Virus record (IMG/VR): IMGVR_UViG_3300031669_000052
Span: 1-46,236 of that record
Strand: one strand, 5' to 3'
DNA from: a virus
DNA: 46,236 bases
Position numbers and translations under genes: made by a program
Shown here: piece by piece, positions 1 to 8,273 of the stretch
Layout of the letters: each line of letters starts with the position of its first letter
Numbering within the stretch: the first letter of the stretch is position 1
The notes under the pieces: model-generated
What the model was told of the DNA's origin: nothing
What the model saw: the letters and a program-made list of their open reading frames with translations, nothing else
Database searches by the model: none

Positions 1-180
1 TTCTCATCCAATGCTAACTTGGCATTAGCTATTACATCTTTCTTACCTGCAATATCAGCAGCTTGCTGAGCCATAACTTGATCAGCTTTCATCTTACCTA
101 TACTCTGCCCACCTAATAACATCATCTTAATTTCTTCTGGGCCTAAACCTCTAAGATCTATATCTTGCCCAGCTAGAGCA
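1..180. repeat. Left copy of 180-bp terminal direct repeat
   Basis: Positions 1-180 match 46057-46236 in the same orientation, with one difference (T at 128, G at 46184). The overlap joins the reverse-strand coding-region ends in a sensible way, so the contig closes into a circle of about 46,056 bp. On the minus strand the mismatch changes one codon from AAG (Lys) to CAG (Gln), just before the Met-Met of the coiled-coil ORF. It is either an assembly overlap across a polymorphic site or a true short terminal redundancy; sequence alone does not separate these. Confidence 0.95.
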
Positions 181-193
181 CCAGTCAAATCTT

Positions 194-236
194 GCCCTAC
201 TCCAGTACTTACTGAAGCAGGGCTTTCCAGAAAGGG
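194..236 (-). promoter_or_regulatory. Candidate programmed -1 ribosomal frameshift signal
   Basis: On the minus strand the heptamer CCCTTTC (236 to 230) is read in zero frame as C-CCT-TTC, the X-XXY-YYZ form of -1 slippery sites. Six nucleotides (TGGAAA) follow. Then comes an uninterrupted 13-bp stem, GCCCTGCTTCAGT with ACTGGAGTAGGGC (two G-U pairs), closed by the loop AAGT. The zero-frame stop TAA (211-209) lies in the hairpin. The -1 frame is open from the heptamer through the contig junction into the coiled-coil ORF. It has no ATG before the Met-Met about 35 codons later. Frameshifting would give a fusion of about 408 residues. Confidence 0.8.
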
Positions 237-676
237 GATTGCTCAACGGCTCCTCCCTTAGCACTCATATTCTCTGCAGGAACATTAGTTCCATAACTAC
301 TTAGATTTGCAGCAGAGGGCTCTTGTACAGTTGTAGTAGTTCCATCAGCAGTCCTCTTAGTAGTAACTGCATCAGGCCCAGCCATGCCTCTAGGAGTAGG
401 TGTAGGAATAGTAGTCCCACCCCCTAGAAGTTGTTTAAGAATATTCCCCCCAGCTTTCTGCACTTGCTGATTCCTTATCATCTCAGTTGTAGCACCTCCT
501 ATAGCCTCTCCAGCCCCAAGACCTTTAGAGAATCCTGAACCCATACCTGCTAACAACCTAAGAAAATTTGGATCAGTTAGAAGTTTTCCAGATGTAGAAG
601 TTTCTGTAGCTGGTGGAACTTGGCCTGGTATATCAGTAGCAGCTGTATCACTAGATAGAAAATCAAAAATGCCCAT
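209..676 (-). CDS. Virion protein, N-terminal part of a putative frameshift fusion
   Basis: This ORF of 155 residues starts MGIFDFLSS with a GAGGT ribosome site upstream. It has an Ala/Gly-rich middle (LAGMGSGFSKGLGAGEAIGG) and a Thr/Pro-rich linker. The termination codon lies inside the hairpin of the frameshift signal; slippage after residue 149 (Phe) would continue into the coiled-coil ORF at the other contig end. It is the last zero-frame ORF before the junction in the virion operon. Podoviruses keep ejection (internal virion) proteins in this position, which is the best guess here. No family was recognised by sequence. Confidence 0.75.
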   Translation of the reverse strand: MGIFDFLSSDTAATDIPGQVPPATETSTSGKLLTDPNFLRLLAGMGSGFSKGLGAGEAIGGATTEMIRNQQVQKAGGNILKQLLGGGTTIPTPTPRGMAGPDAVTTKRTADGTTTTVQEPSAANLSSYGTNVPAENMSAKGGAVEQSPFWKALLQ

Positions 677-690
677 ATCATACCTCTAAA

Positions 691-1176
691 TTAAGTAGTT
701 AACCCACCGATAATAATCTGTCCGTTATTATTGCATATAGCATTTGCTACTGGTAGAGTAGTTGATAAGCTATAAGTTTTATCTGCCACACTTCTAGTTA
801 CTGCTACCATACCATTACTCATATATACATAGTCATTAAAGTCTACTAAACTCCAAGTATTGCCAGCAGTTACAGTTAACTTCTCTATCAGCACCCCTTC
901 TACTATCTCATAAATCTTGGTCAACCCGCATACTATAATCATGCTAGTCAATACAAACACTTGAGGGTAGGGAAACCCATCTACAATAACATCAGTAACC
1001 ATTCTAGTCAACTGATCTATAGTACATAAAACTCCATCTCTACCTACTGCCCCGTTACAAACCGTTAAGAAATTACTATCCCTTTGCAGTCTCTTACTAG
1101 GGCGTAACCCCTTAGATAATTGTTCACTCTCAATAGATAATGTAAAACCACCACCTCTATCAATTACTAAAGACAT
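691..1176 (-). CDS. Tail nozzle-like protein, N-terminal type
   Basis: The product has 161 residues. The segment SNFLTVCNGAVGRDGVL resembles the opening of podoviral tail-nozzle/stabilisation proteins (P22 gp10, T7 gp12 type), followed by short beta-strand repeats (WSLVDFNDYVYMSNG) suggesting the first propeller blades. It is far too short for a whole nozzle. The 422-residue protein at 3920-5188 has propeller-like sequence without this opening, so the nozzle may be split into two genes. The start overlaps the stop of the 124-residue gene upstream. The assignment rests on weak sequence resemblance and gene order. Confidence 0.55.
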   Translation of the reverse strand: MSLVIDRGGGFTLSIESEQLSKGLRPSKRLQRDSNFLTVCNGAVGRDGVLCTIDQLTRMVTDVIVDGFPYPQVFVLTSMIIVCGLTKIYEIVEGVLIEKLTVTAGNTWSLVDFNDYVYMSNGMVAVTRSVADKTYSLSTTLPVANAICNNNGQIIIGGLTT

Positions 1177-1550
1177 TAAAGTTCTCCATTAGTAGATTTA
1201 ACTTCACCTTCTACAATTCCCATAGTACTGAAATCCCGATTAGGGCTTGGTTTAACACTATCCACATCAGCAGTTTTTAAAATGCTGATACGTTCTCTAA
1301 TCTTAGGAACTGCCTTTTTAAGAAGATCTTCGTAATTATCAATAGGATTTTCCCCCTCTACCATTTCCATAACTGCCACCACAACATCTTTCTTATCTCT
1401 AAACTCAGGATGCGCTGCATAGAATTCACTATTAAGTTTACTCATAGCCATATGATTAGCTATAAGATTACCTACAGTTTCTGGAAGAAGCAACAAAGTT
1501 CTCTCAACTGTAGCATTTATAATATCTTCTCTCTCTTCTGCAGTAATCAT
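1176..1550 (-). CDS. Paralogue of the scaffold-like protein's C-terminal domain
   Basis: The 124-residue product is rich in Glu and Lys and predicted helical. Residues about 22-93 resemble the C-terminal third of the scaffold-like protein at 12460-13362. Shared landmarks are LPxxVG, EFYxxxPE and a following helical segment. It lies between the glycine-zipper proteins and the nozzle-like gene, away from the capsid cluster, so it may be a duplicated assembly factor or minor virion protein. Function is unknown. Confidence 0.7.
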   Translation of the reverse strand: MITAEEREDIINATVERTLLLLPETVGNLIANHMAMSKLNSEFYAAHPEFRDKKDVVVAVMEMVEGENPIDNYEDLLKKAVPKIRERISILKTADVDSVKPSPNRDFSTMGIVEGEVKSTNGEL

Positions 1551-1568
1551 AGTAATCTCCTAATAGTA

Positions 1569-2447
1569 TTATTCAAAGAATAAAGTTGCTATTCCAATTA
1601 CAAAACCTACAACAGCTCCAACTACTGTTCCTACAGGCCCCCATGATGATCCAATATAAGCACCAGTTACAGTATTTGAAAGTACTAAAAGCCCTTTAGA
1701 AACTCCAGACCTTCCTACTCTATCAGCAGTTTTTTGAAATGCTCTAGTTCCCTGAAGGGCTCCAATAGCCATTAATTCAAATCCTAATACTGTAAAAGGC
1801 CATAGAATGTCTCTTGCAGCATTAGTATAATTATCATCATCTGCAGCCAACTTTGATGTAAAGTATAACTTCATAGATAATGCATATACTTTAACATTTC
1901 CTGAATTCCAATTCAACGAGGTTATAAAATCAGTTTGGATATTAGGGAGAAGTCTAAACTTTACTTCCTTACTTACATCACTCAGCATCTTTAATCTATA
2001 ATCCTCTATTACTGCTTTACCTACTACAAAGGATGATGAGTTGGTACAGTTTACATTACGCATACTTAAAGTAAATGCTGCAAGCTTTAATGTTATATCA
2101 TCATCTATAACCTGCATCCTAGATTTAATATCTGAATCTATATCTGGATTATTAAATATCTCTGAAGCTACCTTATTCCATAACTCCTCAATATCCAATC
2201 CTGCCATGTACTTTCCGAAGGTATCATAGAGAGATGGAAAACTCCCCATAATATATCCAATTCCAAAGAATGCCTCATCTGTAGTGATGTTAGTAAACCC
2301 TAAATAAGGGGAATCATCTATGATAGTATTTCTAACTGCTGTAGTATTGTTAAGAAAACTATTATGAGCTTCCTCTACATATGGAGCATACCTAGTAGTC
2401 CTTACTACATCTCCCCCAGAACTTCCCCCACTTCCACCCCCGCCCAT
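1569..2447 (-). CDS. Glycine-zipper virion protein, copy 2
   Basis: The 292-residue product starts with a Gly/Ser-rich stretch and then RYAPYVEEAHNSFL. It shares many blocks with the preceding gene (2460-3464): FPSLYD, K-MAGLDIE-LWN, SSFV-GKA-IED, LWPFTVL-FE and GALQG. The C-terminus (GAYIGSSWGPVGTVVGAVVG) is a glycine-rich membrane-type helix. Such helices occur in proteins that insert into host membranes during genome ejection, but that role is only inferred here. The tandem copy indicates gene duplication. Confidence 0.75.
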   Translation of the reverse strand: MGGGGSGGSSGGDVVRTTRYAPYVEEAHNSFLNNTTAVRNTIIDDSPYLGFTNITTDEAFFGIGYIMGSFPSLYDTFGKYMAGLDIEELWNKVASEIFNNPDIDSDIKSRMQVIDDDITLKLAAFTLSMRNVNCTNSSSFVVGKAVIEDYRLKMLSDVSKEVKFRLLPNIQTDFITSLNWNSGNVKVYALSMKLYFTSKLAADDDNYTNAARDILWPFTVLGFELMAIGALQGTRAFQKTADRVGRSGVSKGLLVLSNTVTGAYIGSSWGPVGTVVGAVVGFVIGIATLFFE

Positions 2448-2459
2448 AATTAATCCTTA

Positions 2460-3464
2460 TTAGTAAGTAAGAGCTGCAGCAACTCCTAATACAGCACCAG
2501 CTCCAGCTCCCCAAGCACTGCCTGCAGTACTTGCAGCTGTAGTTGAGGTAGCCGCAGTATTAAAATTACTACCTATAGCTGCTCCCATAGCAGCACCACT
2601 AAGAGCTCCCCCTAATACTTTAGAGGCAGTAGAGGCTCCAGCTACGTCTGTCTTCGTATTAATAGCGCCTTGAAGAGCTCCGAGAGCTGCCCTCTCAAAA
2701 TCCAAAACTGTAAATGGCCATAACCTATCCTTAGCAACCATAGAATAATTAGCATCATCTACGTCAATCTTGGTAGAATAGTAGAACTTCATTATCTCAG
2801 AATATACACCTATAACATTCTTATTCCAGTCAAGATGAGCTCTCCATCTACCATCAGCCAGTGAGATCATCTGGTACTTTAAATTAGCACTGAATAAGGA
2901 TAATGCTTTAGTTTTAGCATCTTCTATAATAGCTTTACCTATAACAAATGATGAACTCATTACAGAATTAATATCTCTAGCACCTGTCTGTAATCTAGGA
3001 ACAGAGTTGATAATTATATCTTCATCCAACATAGCAGATTGTGCAGATATTAAATCTTTAACTACTGCAGATTCTACTGTACTTCCCAATATCTCATTCC
3101 ACAAAGCTTCGATATCAAGCCCTGCCATGAACTTCCCGTACATATCATACAAGGAAGGGAAACTACTTATAATATATCCAGCCCCAAAAAATCCATCATC
3201 TACATCTATATTAACATACCCTACAAATGGAGAGTTATTTATAACAAGATTTCTTTTAGCCTGTATTGTAGATAGGAAATTACTATGGGCAGACTCTACA
3301 TAAGGAGCATATCTTACAGTAGTAGTCTGATCACCCCCACTACTACTACTGCCACCTTTACATAAAGCTACCTCTCCTACATACTCTTCATAATTAGAAG
3401 ATACTTCTATATAGGAATTAGTAACCCCATCCCATATAAACTTTATCTCAGAATATATACGCAT
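2460..3464 (-). CDS. Glycine-zipper virion protein, copy 1
   Basis: The 334-residue product is a paralogue of the next gene. It differs by a 40-residue N-terminal extension (MRIYSEIKFIWDG onward) before the Gly/Ser linker and the RYAPYVESAHSNFL block. Its Ala/Gly-rich C-terminus contains GAAMGAAIGSNF and GAGAGAVLGVAAAL, which look like a glycine-zipper hairpin. It sits 2 nt from the GNAT-like gene in the late operon. Role in the virion or in ejection is inferred from position. Confidence 0.75.
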   Translation of the reverse strand: MRIYSEIKFIWDGVTNSYIEVSSNYEEYVGEVALCKGGSSSSGGDQTTTVRYAPYVESAHSNFLSTIQAKRNLVINNSPFVGYVNIDVDDGFFGAGYIISSFPSLYDMYGKFMAGLDIEALWNEILGSTVESAVVKDLISAQSAMLDEDIIINSVPRLQTGARDINSVMSSSFVIGKAIIEDAKTKALSLFSANLKYQMISLADGRWRAHLDWNKNVIGVYSEIMKFYYSTKIDVDDANYSMVAKDRLWPFTVLDFERAALGALQGAINTKTDVAGASTASKVLGGALSGAAMGAAIGSNFNTAATSTTAASTAGSAWGAGAGAVLGVAAALTY

Positions 3465-3466
3465 AG

Positions 3467-3904
3467 TTAATCTCCTACTTTAAGACTATACTTCCTGAGA
3501 ATTTCCTTAAATCCACAAAGTTCATACAACTCCCAGCATCTTGCAATATCTGATTCACAGGTAATGTATTTACAATTCTCTTTCTTTGCAAACTTTGTTA
3601 TAAACTCGAAGTCCTCTTTCCACTCATCATTACCTGTAGGCCTCCACGAATATAAAACAGGTACAAATAATTGCTTATTACCATTAATCTTATCTACTTG
3701 AATCTCAGTAATCATAAGAGCTACAAGCATCCTTTTATCATTCAATCTAACCCAACACTGGGCCTTATCATTTAAGAGTTTATGAAGTGTATGATTGAAT
3801 ATAGATCTAAAATCCTCTGTCTTTACCTCATATACTTTAGAGATGGCAAACTTAATTAATTCCCAGAAGGGGGTAATTTGTGTAACTGGAAGTTTAACTA
3901 TCAT
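3467..3904 (-). CDS. GNAT-like acetyltransferase fold protein
   Basis: The 145-residue product has the layout of a GNAT protein. A central strand region (MLVALMITEIQVDKI) is followed by FEFITKFAKKENCKYITCES and a C-terminal WELYELCGFKEILRKYSLKV, the usual GNAT beta6-beta7 ending. The acetyl-CoA loop (Q/RxxGxG/A) is not visible, so it may not be an enzyme. GNAT-like proteins occur in virion operons of some podoviruses. It lies between the nozzle-like gene and the glycine-zipper genes. Confidence 0.6.
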   Translation of the reverse strand: MIVKLPVTQITPFWELIKFAISKVYEVKTEDFRSIFNHTLHKLLNDKAQCWVRLNDKRMLVALMITEIQVDKINGNKQLFVPVLYSWRPTGNDEWKEDFEFITKFAKKENCKYITCESDIARCWELYELCGFKEILRKYSLKVGD

Positions 3905-3919
3905 ACTATACCCCTATAA

Positions 3920-5188
3920 CTATTGTTTATTAAGAACATCCAAATATGCAAAGTTTAATACCTTGCCATATACCTTTATATAATCTATCTTAAAGTCCTC
4001 AAGTACTGGAGCTCTAAGTTTAAACTTAAACTCTATCCCAAAACACGGAAGATGAAAGATTCCATTAGGATTTACTAATACCCAGGGAGTGCTTTGGAAA
4101 GCAGCATCTTTAGAAAGTCTATAATCTATTGAACCTTCTAATAAACCACTAAGATTAGTCCCCACTTCTACATATTTAATACTCTTATTCTTCCTACTAC
4201 TAAGATCAAATATATCTGTACTTATCTCAAAGGTAGGAGTTGTTATTACAATAGGAGATCCTACATACTGAATCCCTCCCTGAGTTTCTACGCTAGTTAT
4301 ATTATTAGGACCTTTCCCAAAACTTTTACTTGAAGGATTATATATATAACCTGTAACCCCGTCACATATATATAAGAGTTTATTTAAACTATCCCAAGAC
4401 AGAGTAAGATCACCCATACTTGATAAGTACTCAGAATACCCTAAATCTTCTGGCCGCATAGTCTCTTCAAACAATGACGATTTTCTAGCTAATTCTCCCA
4501 TAGAAAATAAGTGCCCAGAAGTATCAACAAAGAAGTGTATTGAATTATCTCCATTAACAGCCCCTCTTCCTTTAATACCTATTTTATAGATAGTCTGCAT
4601 TCCATAAGTAACACCAGAAGGAAATAAACTAGAGACTCCATTCTCACCATATACTATAACTTTATTTCCTAATTTCTTAATACTGTAAACCCACCCAGCC
4701 CAATCAAGAGGTCTAGCCCCTGCTATATTATCTTTCCAGATTGTAAAATCAGAACTGCCAATATTAGACCACTTTACCCAATTCTTCTTAACAGTGTCTA
4801 CCCAAATATCTCCTAGACTTCCAATTACTAATTGGTTAAGTCCAGAAGGTATTAAGGAAATTCCTACCGTAAATTTACTAGTAGTTCCAATACCTAATTT
4901 GGAGGTACTACTTGATACAACTCCGTTATAAAATTCTCCGTAAGATACTGCTGCTAAGCCATCAATATCTACATCATACCAATTTACGTTTATAGTAGCG
5001 GTATAATCTATAGGAGCTGCAGGATACTTAGTTATTACTCCTATAGACCTGATACCAGTTTTAGAGGTAGTATTAGGAAAATTATTTCCTGGAGATTCAG
5101 TTACCAATTTTAACGCAAGTGTAGATACAGGGTATGTAGTAAATACCTTCGCTACACCTTTAAATATGGGAGTAGTAACTTGAGACAT
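3920..5188 (-). CDS. Tail nozzle / tubular-type beta-propeller protein
   Basis: The 422-residue product is almost entirely beta-strand, with blade-like repeats such as GSLGDIWVDTVKKNWVKW, DNSIHFFVDTSGHLFSMGE and SLNKLLYICDGVTGYIYNP. A C-terminal strand domain (IEFKFKLRAPVLEDFKIDYI) resembles podoviral nozzle ends. It follows the small tail genes in the late operon. The assignment to the nozzle (P22 gp10 / T7 gp12 role) is by architecture and position, not by recognised motif. The missing N-terminal opening may be supplied by the 691-1176 gene. Confidence 0.6.
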   Translation of the reverse strand: MSQVTTPIFKGVAKVFTTYPVSTLALKLVTESPGNNFPNTTSKTGIRSIGVITKYPAAPIDYTATINVNWYDVDIDGLAAVSYGEFYNGVVSSSTSKLGIGTTSKFTVGISLIPSGLNQLVIGSLGDIWVDTVKKNWVKWSNIGSSDFTIWKDNIAGARPLDWAGWVYSIKKLGNKVIVYGENGVSSLFPSGVTYGMQTIYKIGIKGRGAVNGDNSIHFFVDTSGHLFSMGELARKSSLFEETMRPEDLGYSEYLSSMGDLTLSWDSLNKLLYICDGVTGYIYNPSSKSFGKGPNNITSVETQGGIQYVGSPIVITTPTFEISTDIFDLSSRKNKSIKYVEVGTNLSGLLEGSIDYRLSKDAAFQSTPWVLVNPNGIFHLPCFGIEFKFKLRAPVLEDFKIDYIKVYGKVLNFAYLDVLNKQ

Positions 5189-5201
5189 TTATGCCTCCAG
5201 T

Positions 5202-5636
5202 TTAAATACTTACAACCGCATAAGCATCAAGTACTGAGTTAATGGCCAGGTTCCATAATACTAAACTTCCAGATACTGGAATTACTAAACCTTCAGGAAA
5301 TGTCCAAATCACCCCAGTTCCGATAGTTGCAGGAAGGGAAATTCTCCTTATTAAATTAGCAGGTACAGTAGGCCCTGTAGCCCATGCAAGAGCAGACTGG
5401 ATAGTTCCAGTAGCCAGCACATCATTCGGATCTTCAGGTTGAAAATCTACAGGGGTCGTAGGAGTATCTCCAACAGCTGCAGGCCTTCCCAGTCCAATAG
5501 TACTAGCTGTTGCAGCAGCCAGGAAGAATCCAATCTCATGAACTTTAACTCTTCCTGGAGTAGCACCAGTTCTAATCTCCCAGCCAGCTGTAGCATCCGC
5601 ACCACTTACAGTTCTAACCGCTAGACTTAATTTCAT
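5202..5636 (-). CDS. Small structural protein, beta-rich
   Basis: The 144-residue product (MKLSLAVRTVSGADATAGWEI) is beta-rich, with alternating small residues and no Cys. The block VKVHEIGFFLAAATASTIGLG and the strand-rich ending resemble capsid- or tail-attached accessory proteins of phages. It is the first gene after the palindrome at 5649-5673, whose edge is about 13 nt from the start codon and next to a GGGAGGG ribosome site. No specific function can be assigned. Confidence 0.6.
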   Translation of the reverse strand: MKLSLAVRTVSGADATAGWEIRTGATPGRVKVHEIGFFLAAATASTIGLGRPAAVGDTPTTPVDFQPEDPNDVLATGTIQSALAWATGPTVPANLIRRISLPATIGTGVIWTFPEGLVIPVSGSLVLWNLAINSVLDAYAVVSI

Positions 5637-5648
5637 AACTTAACCCTC

Positions 5649-5673
5649 CCTATGTGGATTTAATCCACACAGC
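5649..5673 (-). repeat. 25-bp near-palindrome, copy A
   Basis: In transcription sense the arms are GCTGTGTGGATT and AATCCACATAGG around a central A. The site lies in the 44-bp gap between the 146- and 144-residue genes. Ten such sites occur in the genome, all with the central A on the transcribed sense. Confidence 0.85.
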
Positions 5674-5680
5674 AATAATA

Positions 5681-6121
5681 TTATACCTTATCTTCAACCG
5701 TTTCCATAACTGCGCTAACAATAATAGGAGTACCATCCGTAGCAGTGATAGTTCCACCTGCATCCTTATAACTTACAATAATATCAGTACGTTCATAGAT
5801 AGTTCCTACGGCCGCATTCATATAGATGATAGCCCCAGAAGTAATAATACTTCCACCTGTAGCATTCCACTGTGCAGGATTCCAAGTCATCTCCACTCTA
5901 TCATCTACTATATTCAACGTACGAGTAATGCCTGAAAGTGTGAGACCTCCAGCAGTATAACCATTTCCAGTAGGAAGTTCACTAACCAACACATCTGCAT
6001 AGGTATAGTGAGTATCCTTATTAAATACAAATCCTGGACTCATTAGAATCATTTTAAAAGTAGAGGCTAGATACGGATACCACAATTGAGACTTCCATGC
6101 ATTCGGAACTTGATTAGCCAT
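5681..6121 (-). CDS. Small virion-associated protein
   Basis: The 146-residue product begins MANQVPNAWKSQLWYPYLAS. It contains beta-strand segments with Gly/Thr turns (GNGYTAGGLTLSGITRTLN) typical of small tail or fibre-associated proteins. It lies in the tail cluster between a 194-residue structural gene and palindrome A. No catalytic motif or membrane segment is visible. Confidence 0.6.
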   Translation of the reverse strand: MANQVPNAWKSQLWYPYLASTFKMILMSPGFVFNKDTHYTYADVLVSELPTGNGYTAGGLTLSGITRTLNIVDDRVEMTWNPAQWNATGGSIITSGAIIYMNAAVGTIYERTDIIVSYKDAGGTITATDGTPIIVSAVMETVEDKV

Positions 6122-6142
6122 TGGTTAACTCCTCCTGTTTAA

Positions 6143-6727
6143 CTATATATTTAACTCTAAAGAAAACTGCATCCGGAGTTTACTACTCATACCCATCTTT
6201 ATTAACCTCTTATACAACCCTGCCGTTAATATATACTCAATTAAAAATCTATCTCTTTGCTGTCTATAACATAAACCATTATTCTTTATATATGCTAAGA
6301 TTATATCTCTGTTACTATCCTGAGTAATTCTCTTATCATCTAATGCCACCCTAGGAGTTTTAGCATAAGGGATATCTATCACAGAATATGCTGGAATACT
6401 TGTATCATACCAGCGTAACTTAGGAATACTATCCTGTACAAATGCTACGGCAGGTTTCAAGTTAGAATCAAATGTAAAACTTATCTCTGTTATATTAGGA
6501 GCGCTATAAATAATTAGAGGTAAGATGCTAGGGTCATTAGGAACATCTACAGTAATATCATCTCCTATCAACCTGCATCTCCAGATTTGATAGAGTCTTC
6601 CTTGGCTATTATCTCCTATAGCAATTCCGCCATCTTCATAATCTAGTAGATTATTTACATCAAACTGTTTAGCTTGGATGAAATTACCCGCTATTACAGA
6701 AGATGATATTACATTATCTGGTAACAT
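6143..6727 (-). CDS. Tail-associated structural protein
   Basis: The 194-residue product is mixed alpha/beta. Its C-terminal half (DSNRDIILAYIKNNGLCYR, then QQRDRFLIEY) resembles a domain seen in structural proteins of podovirus-like metagenomic phages. Its start codon overlaps the stop of the 305-residue gene, which suggests translational coupling. Specific role unknown. Confidence 0.55.
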   Translation of the reverse strand: MLPDNVISSSVIAGNFIQAKQFDVNNLLDYEDGGIAIGDNSQGRLYQIWRCRLIGDDITVDVPNDPSILPLIIYSAPNITEISFTFDSNLKPAVAFVQDSIPKLRWYDTSIPAYSVIDIPYAKTPRVALDDKRITQDSNRDIILAYIKNNGLCYRQQRDRFLIEYILTAGLYKRLIKMGMSSKLRMQFSLELNI

Positions 6728-7644
6728 TATATAGTTTTCCTTCCCCAGGAATGTCTAACTACCAAGACTAGGATATCGGAAGAGGTCTTCATAATATTAG
6801 GAACAAATCCTATTTGATAGGTTCCGATACCTAAATATAATTGTAATGCCCCTAAACCATCAGCATTATTGCCTATAGTTAGGTCTGCTGTAATAGTAGC
6901 ATCAGCGTAAAATGAGTTATTTATATATGTTGCCCATGTAGGATAAATTCCGCCATATGCAGTGCCCGTAGGATAAGATTCTATAGCAGCTATTGCAGCA
7001 GTAAGACCTCCATAAAAAATAGCCCCAGAGATACTAGCATTCTCAGCCTGCCCCCTAATATTAGACCACCAAAGAGTTGTAGTACACCTACAAGCTCTAC
7101 TAGTCCAATCATGTGTAGTAGTTCTAAGTAATATACTACCAGTTAAATCTACTGTAGGTACATAATATCTACACTGATAAGTTACATCAAGAGTTTCAGT
7201 GCTTAAAATAGTAAGTGTAGTAGGGGCTCCTGTACCATCAAGAATTAAAGCCCTACTATATAGATTACCTACTGTTGCAGTAATACCTACTCCTACTTCA
7301 GAAAGAGTTCCAGTTGCGACTCCAGCAGCAAATCTATAAGTCACAGTCCTTGACGCATAATAGGGAGGAGTAGATTGTATACCCTGTACAGTACTCTGAA
7401 CTGCTGTAGTCCCAGCAACTAATGTAACTAACTGGGTATCACTAACTGCTGGGACTGTAGATCCACTCCCTACCTGGCAAGCATCTAGCCAGGTGCTTAG
7501 AGTCCCCATTTGATTCAAACCCTGATTTGTAATCAAATTAGGGAACCAGTCAGCTAGGACCCTCTTAGTACCATCCTCACTAATAGCCTCAAACTTAAAC
7601 CATCCTTCAACTTCTGTATGTAACTCTAAAATAGGCTTATCCAA
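6727..7644 (-). CDS. Tail fibre-like virion protein
   Basis: The 305-residue product carries the pattern WFPNLITNQGLNQMG ... CQVGSGS ... GTLSEVGVG ... LYSRALILD ... TLDVTYQCRYY. This arrangement is common in fibre or tail-surface proteins of diverse phages. A distinct C-terminal domain follows from about residue 170. The start overlaps the end of the 207-residue repeat protein. Probable location is the tail or adsorption apparatus. Confidence 0.65.
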   Translation of the reverse strand: MDKPILELHTEVEGWFKFEAISEDGTKRVLADWFPNLITNQGLNQMGTLSTWLDACQVGSGSTVPAVSDTQLVTLVAGTTAVQSTVQGIQSTPPYYASRTVTYRFAAGVATGTLSEVGVGITATVGNLYSRALILDGTGAPTTLTILSTETLDVTYQCRYYVPTVDLTGSILLRTTTHDWTSRACRCTTTLWWSNIRGQAENASISGAIFYGGLTAAIAAIESYPTGTAYGGIYPTWATYINNSFYADATITADLTIGNNADGLGALQLYLGIGTYQIGFVPNIMKTSSDILVLVVRHSWGRKTI

Positions 7645-8260
7645 GACTTCCTCCTATAACTGTTGAACCTAAAGATTCTGTAGCCTCAGGTAACATACTA
7701 TAACTTACTATTGTAATACCTACTCCTAAATCTCCAGATATTAAACTTGCCCCATAAGCTTCAGTAGCTTCAGGTTGATAATTACTGTAAACTTTAAGTA
7801 TAAATGCTACTCCAAGATTACCAGTAATTATAGAAGCTCCTGAAGATTCTACCCCTTCAGCCGCCCCACTAGTATAAGACACTAAGAAGAATGTCTGAGT
7901 AAGATTTCCTCCAACTAATGGAGCTCCGTATGATTCAACTCCCTCAGGTAATCCACTATTGTATGTTTGATTAGTATACCTCATACTAATCAATGTAGCA
8001 CCTAAGGATTCAGTAGCCTCAAAAACTTCAATTGGATAAGGTTTACTTGTAACTTCTGTAAAAGGATCAATTAGATCTAAAACATTATTCCAGTATCCAC
8101 AAGGATCATGAGTAGAAGTTATAGGAATTCCACTTTTATCTTTAAGATTCCACACTGGATGATTAACATCTACTATAGCATCACCAGTATTATACCTAGT
8201 ACCTGCTAAAGTCTTATCTATTTTAAAAGGCCCTGGATTTTTATAAGTTTTCCAATCCAT
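7637..8260 (-). CDS. Repeat-containing tail/fibre protein
   Basis: The 207-residue product has five tandem repeats of roughly 26-29 residues in its second half. Each is built round E-(A/G)-(T/V)-E-(S/A)-x-G-(A/S) followed by a beta strand, for example EATESLGATLIS, EGVESYGAPLVGG, EGVESSGASIITG, EATEAYGASLISG and EATESLGSTVIGG. The repeats suggest a stacked beta structure, as in fibre or surface proteins. Repeat number may vary between strains. Confidence 0.65.
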   Translation of the reverse strand: MDWKTYKNPGPFKIDKTLAGTRYNTGDAIVDVNHPVWNLKDKSGIPITSTHDPCGYWNNVLDLIDPFTEVTSKPYPIEVFEATESLGATLISMRYTNQTYNSGLPEGVESYGAPLVGGNLTQTFFLVSYTSGAAEGVESSGASIITGNLGVAFILKVYSNYQPEATEAYGASLISGDLGVGITIVSYSMLPEATESLGSTVIGGSLG

Positions 8261-8273
8261 AATATTTCCAATA

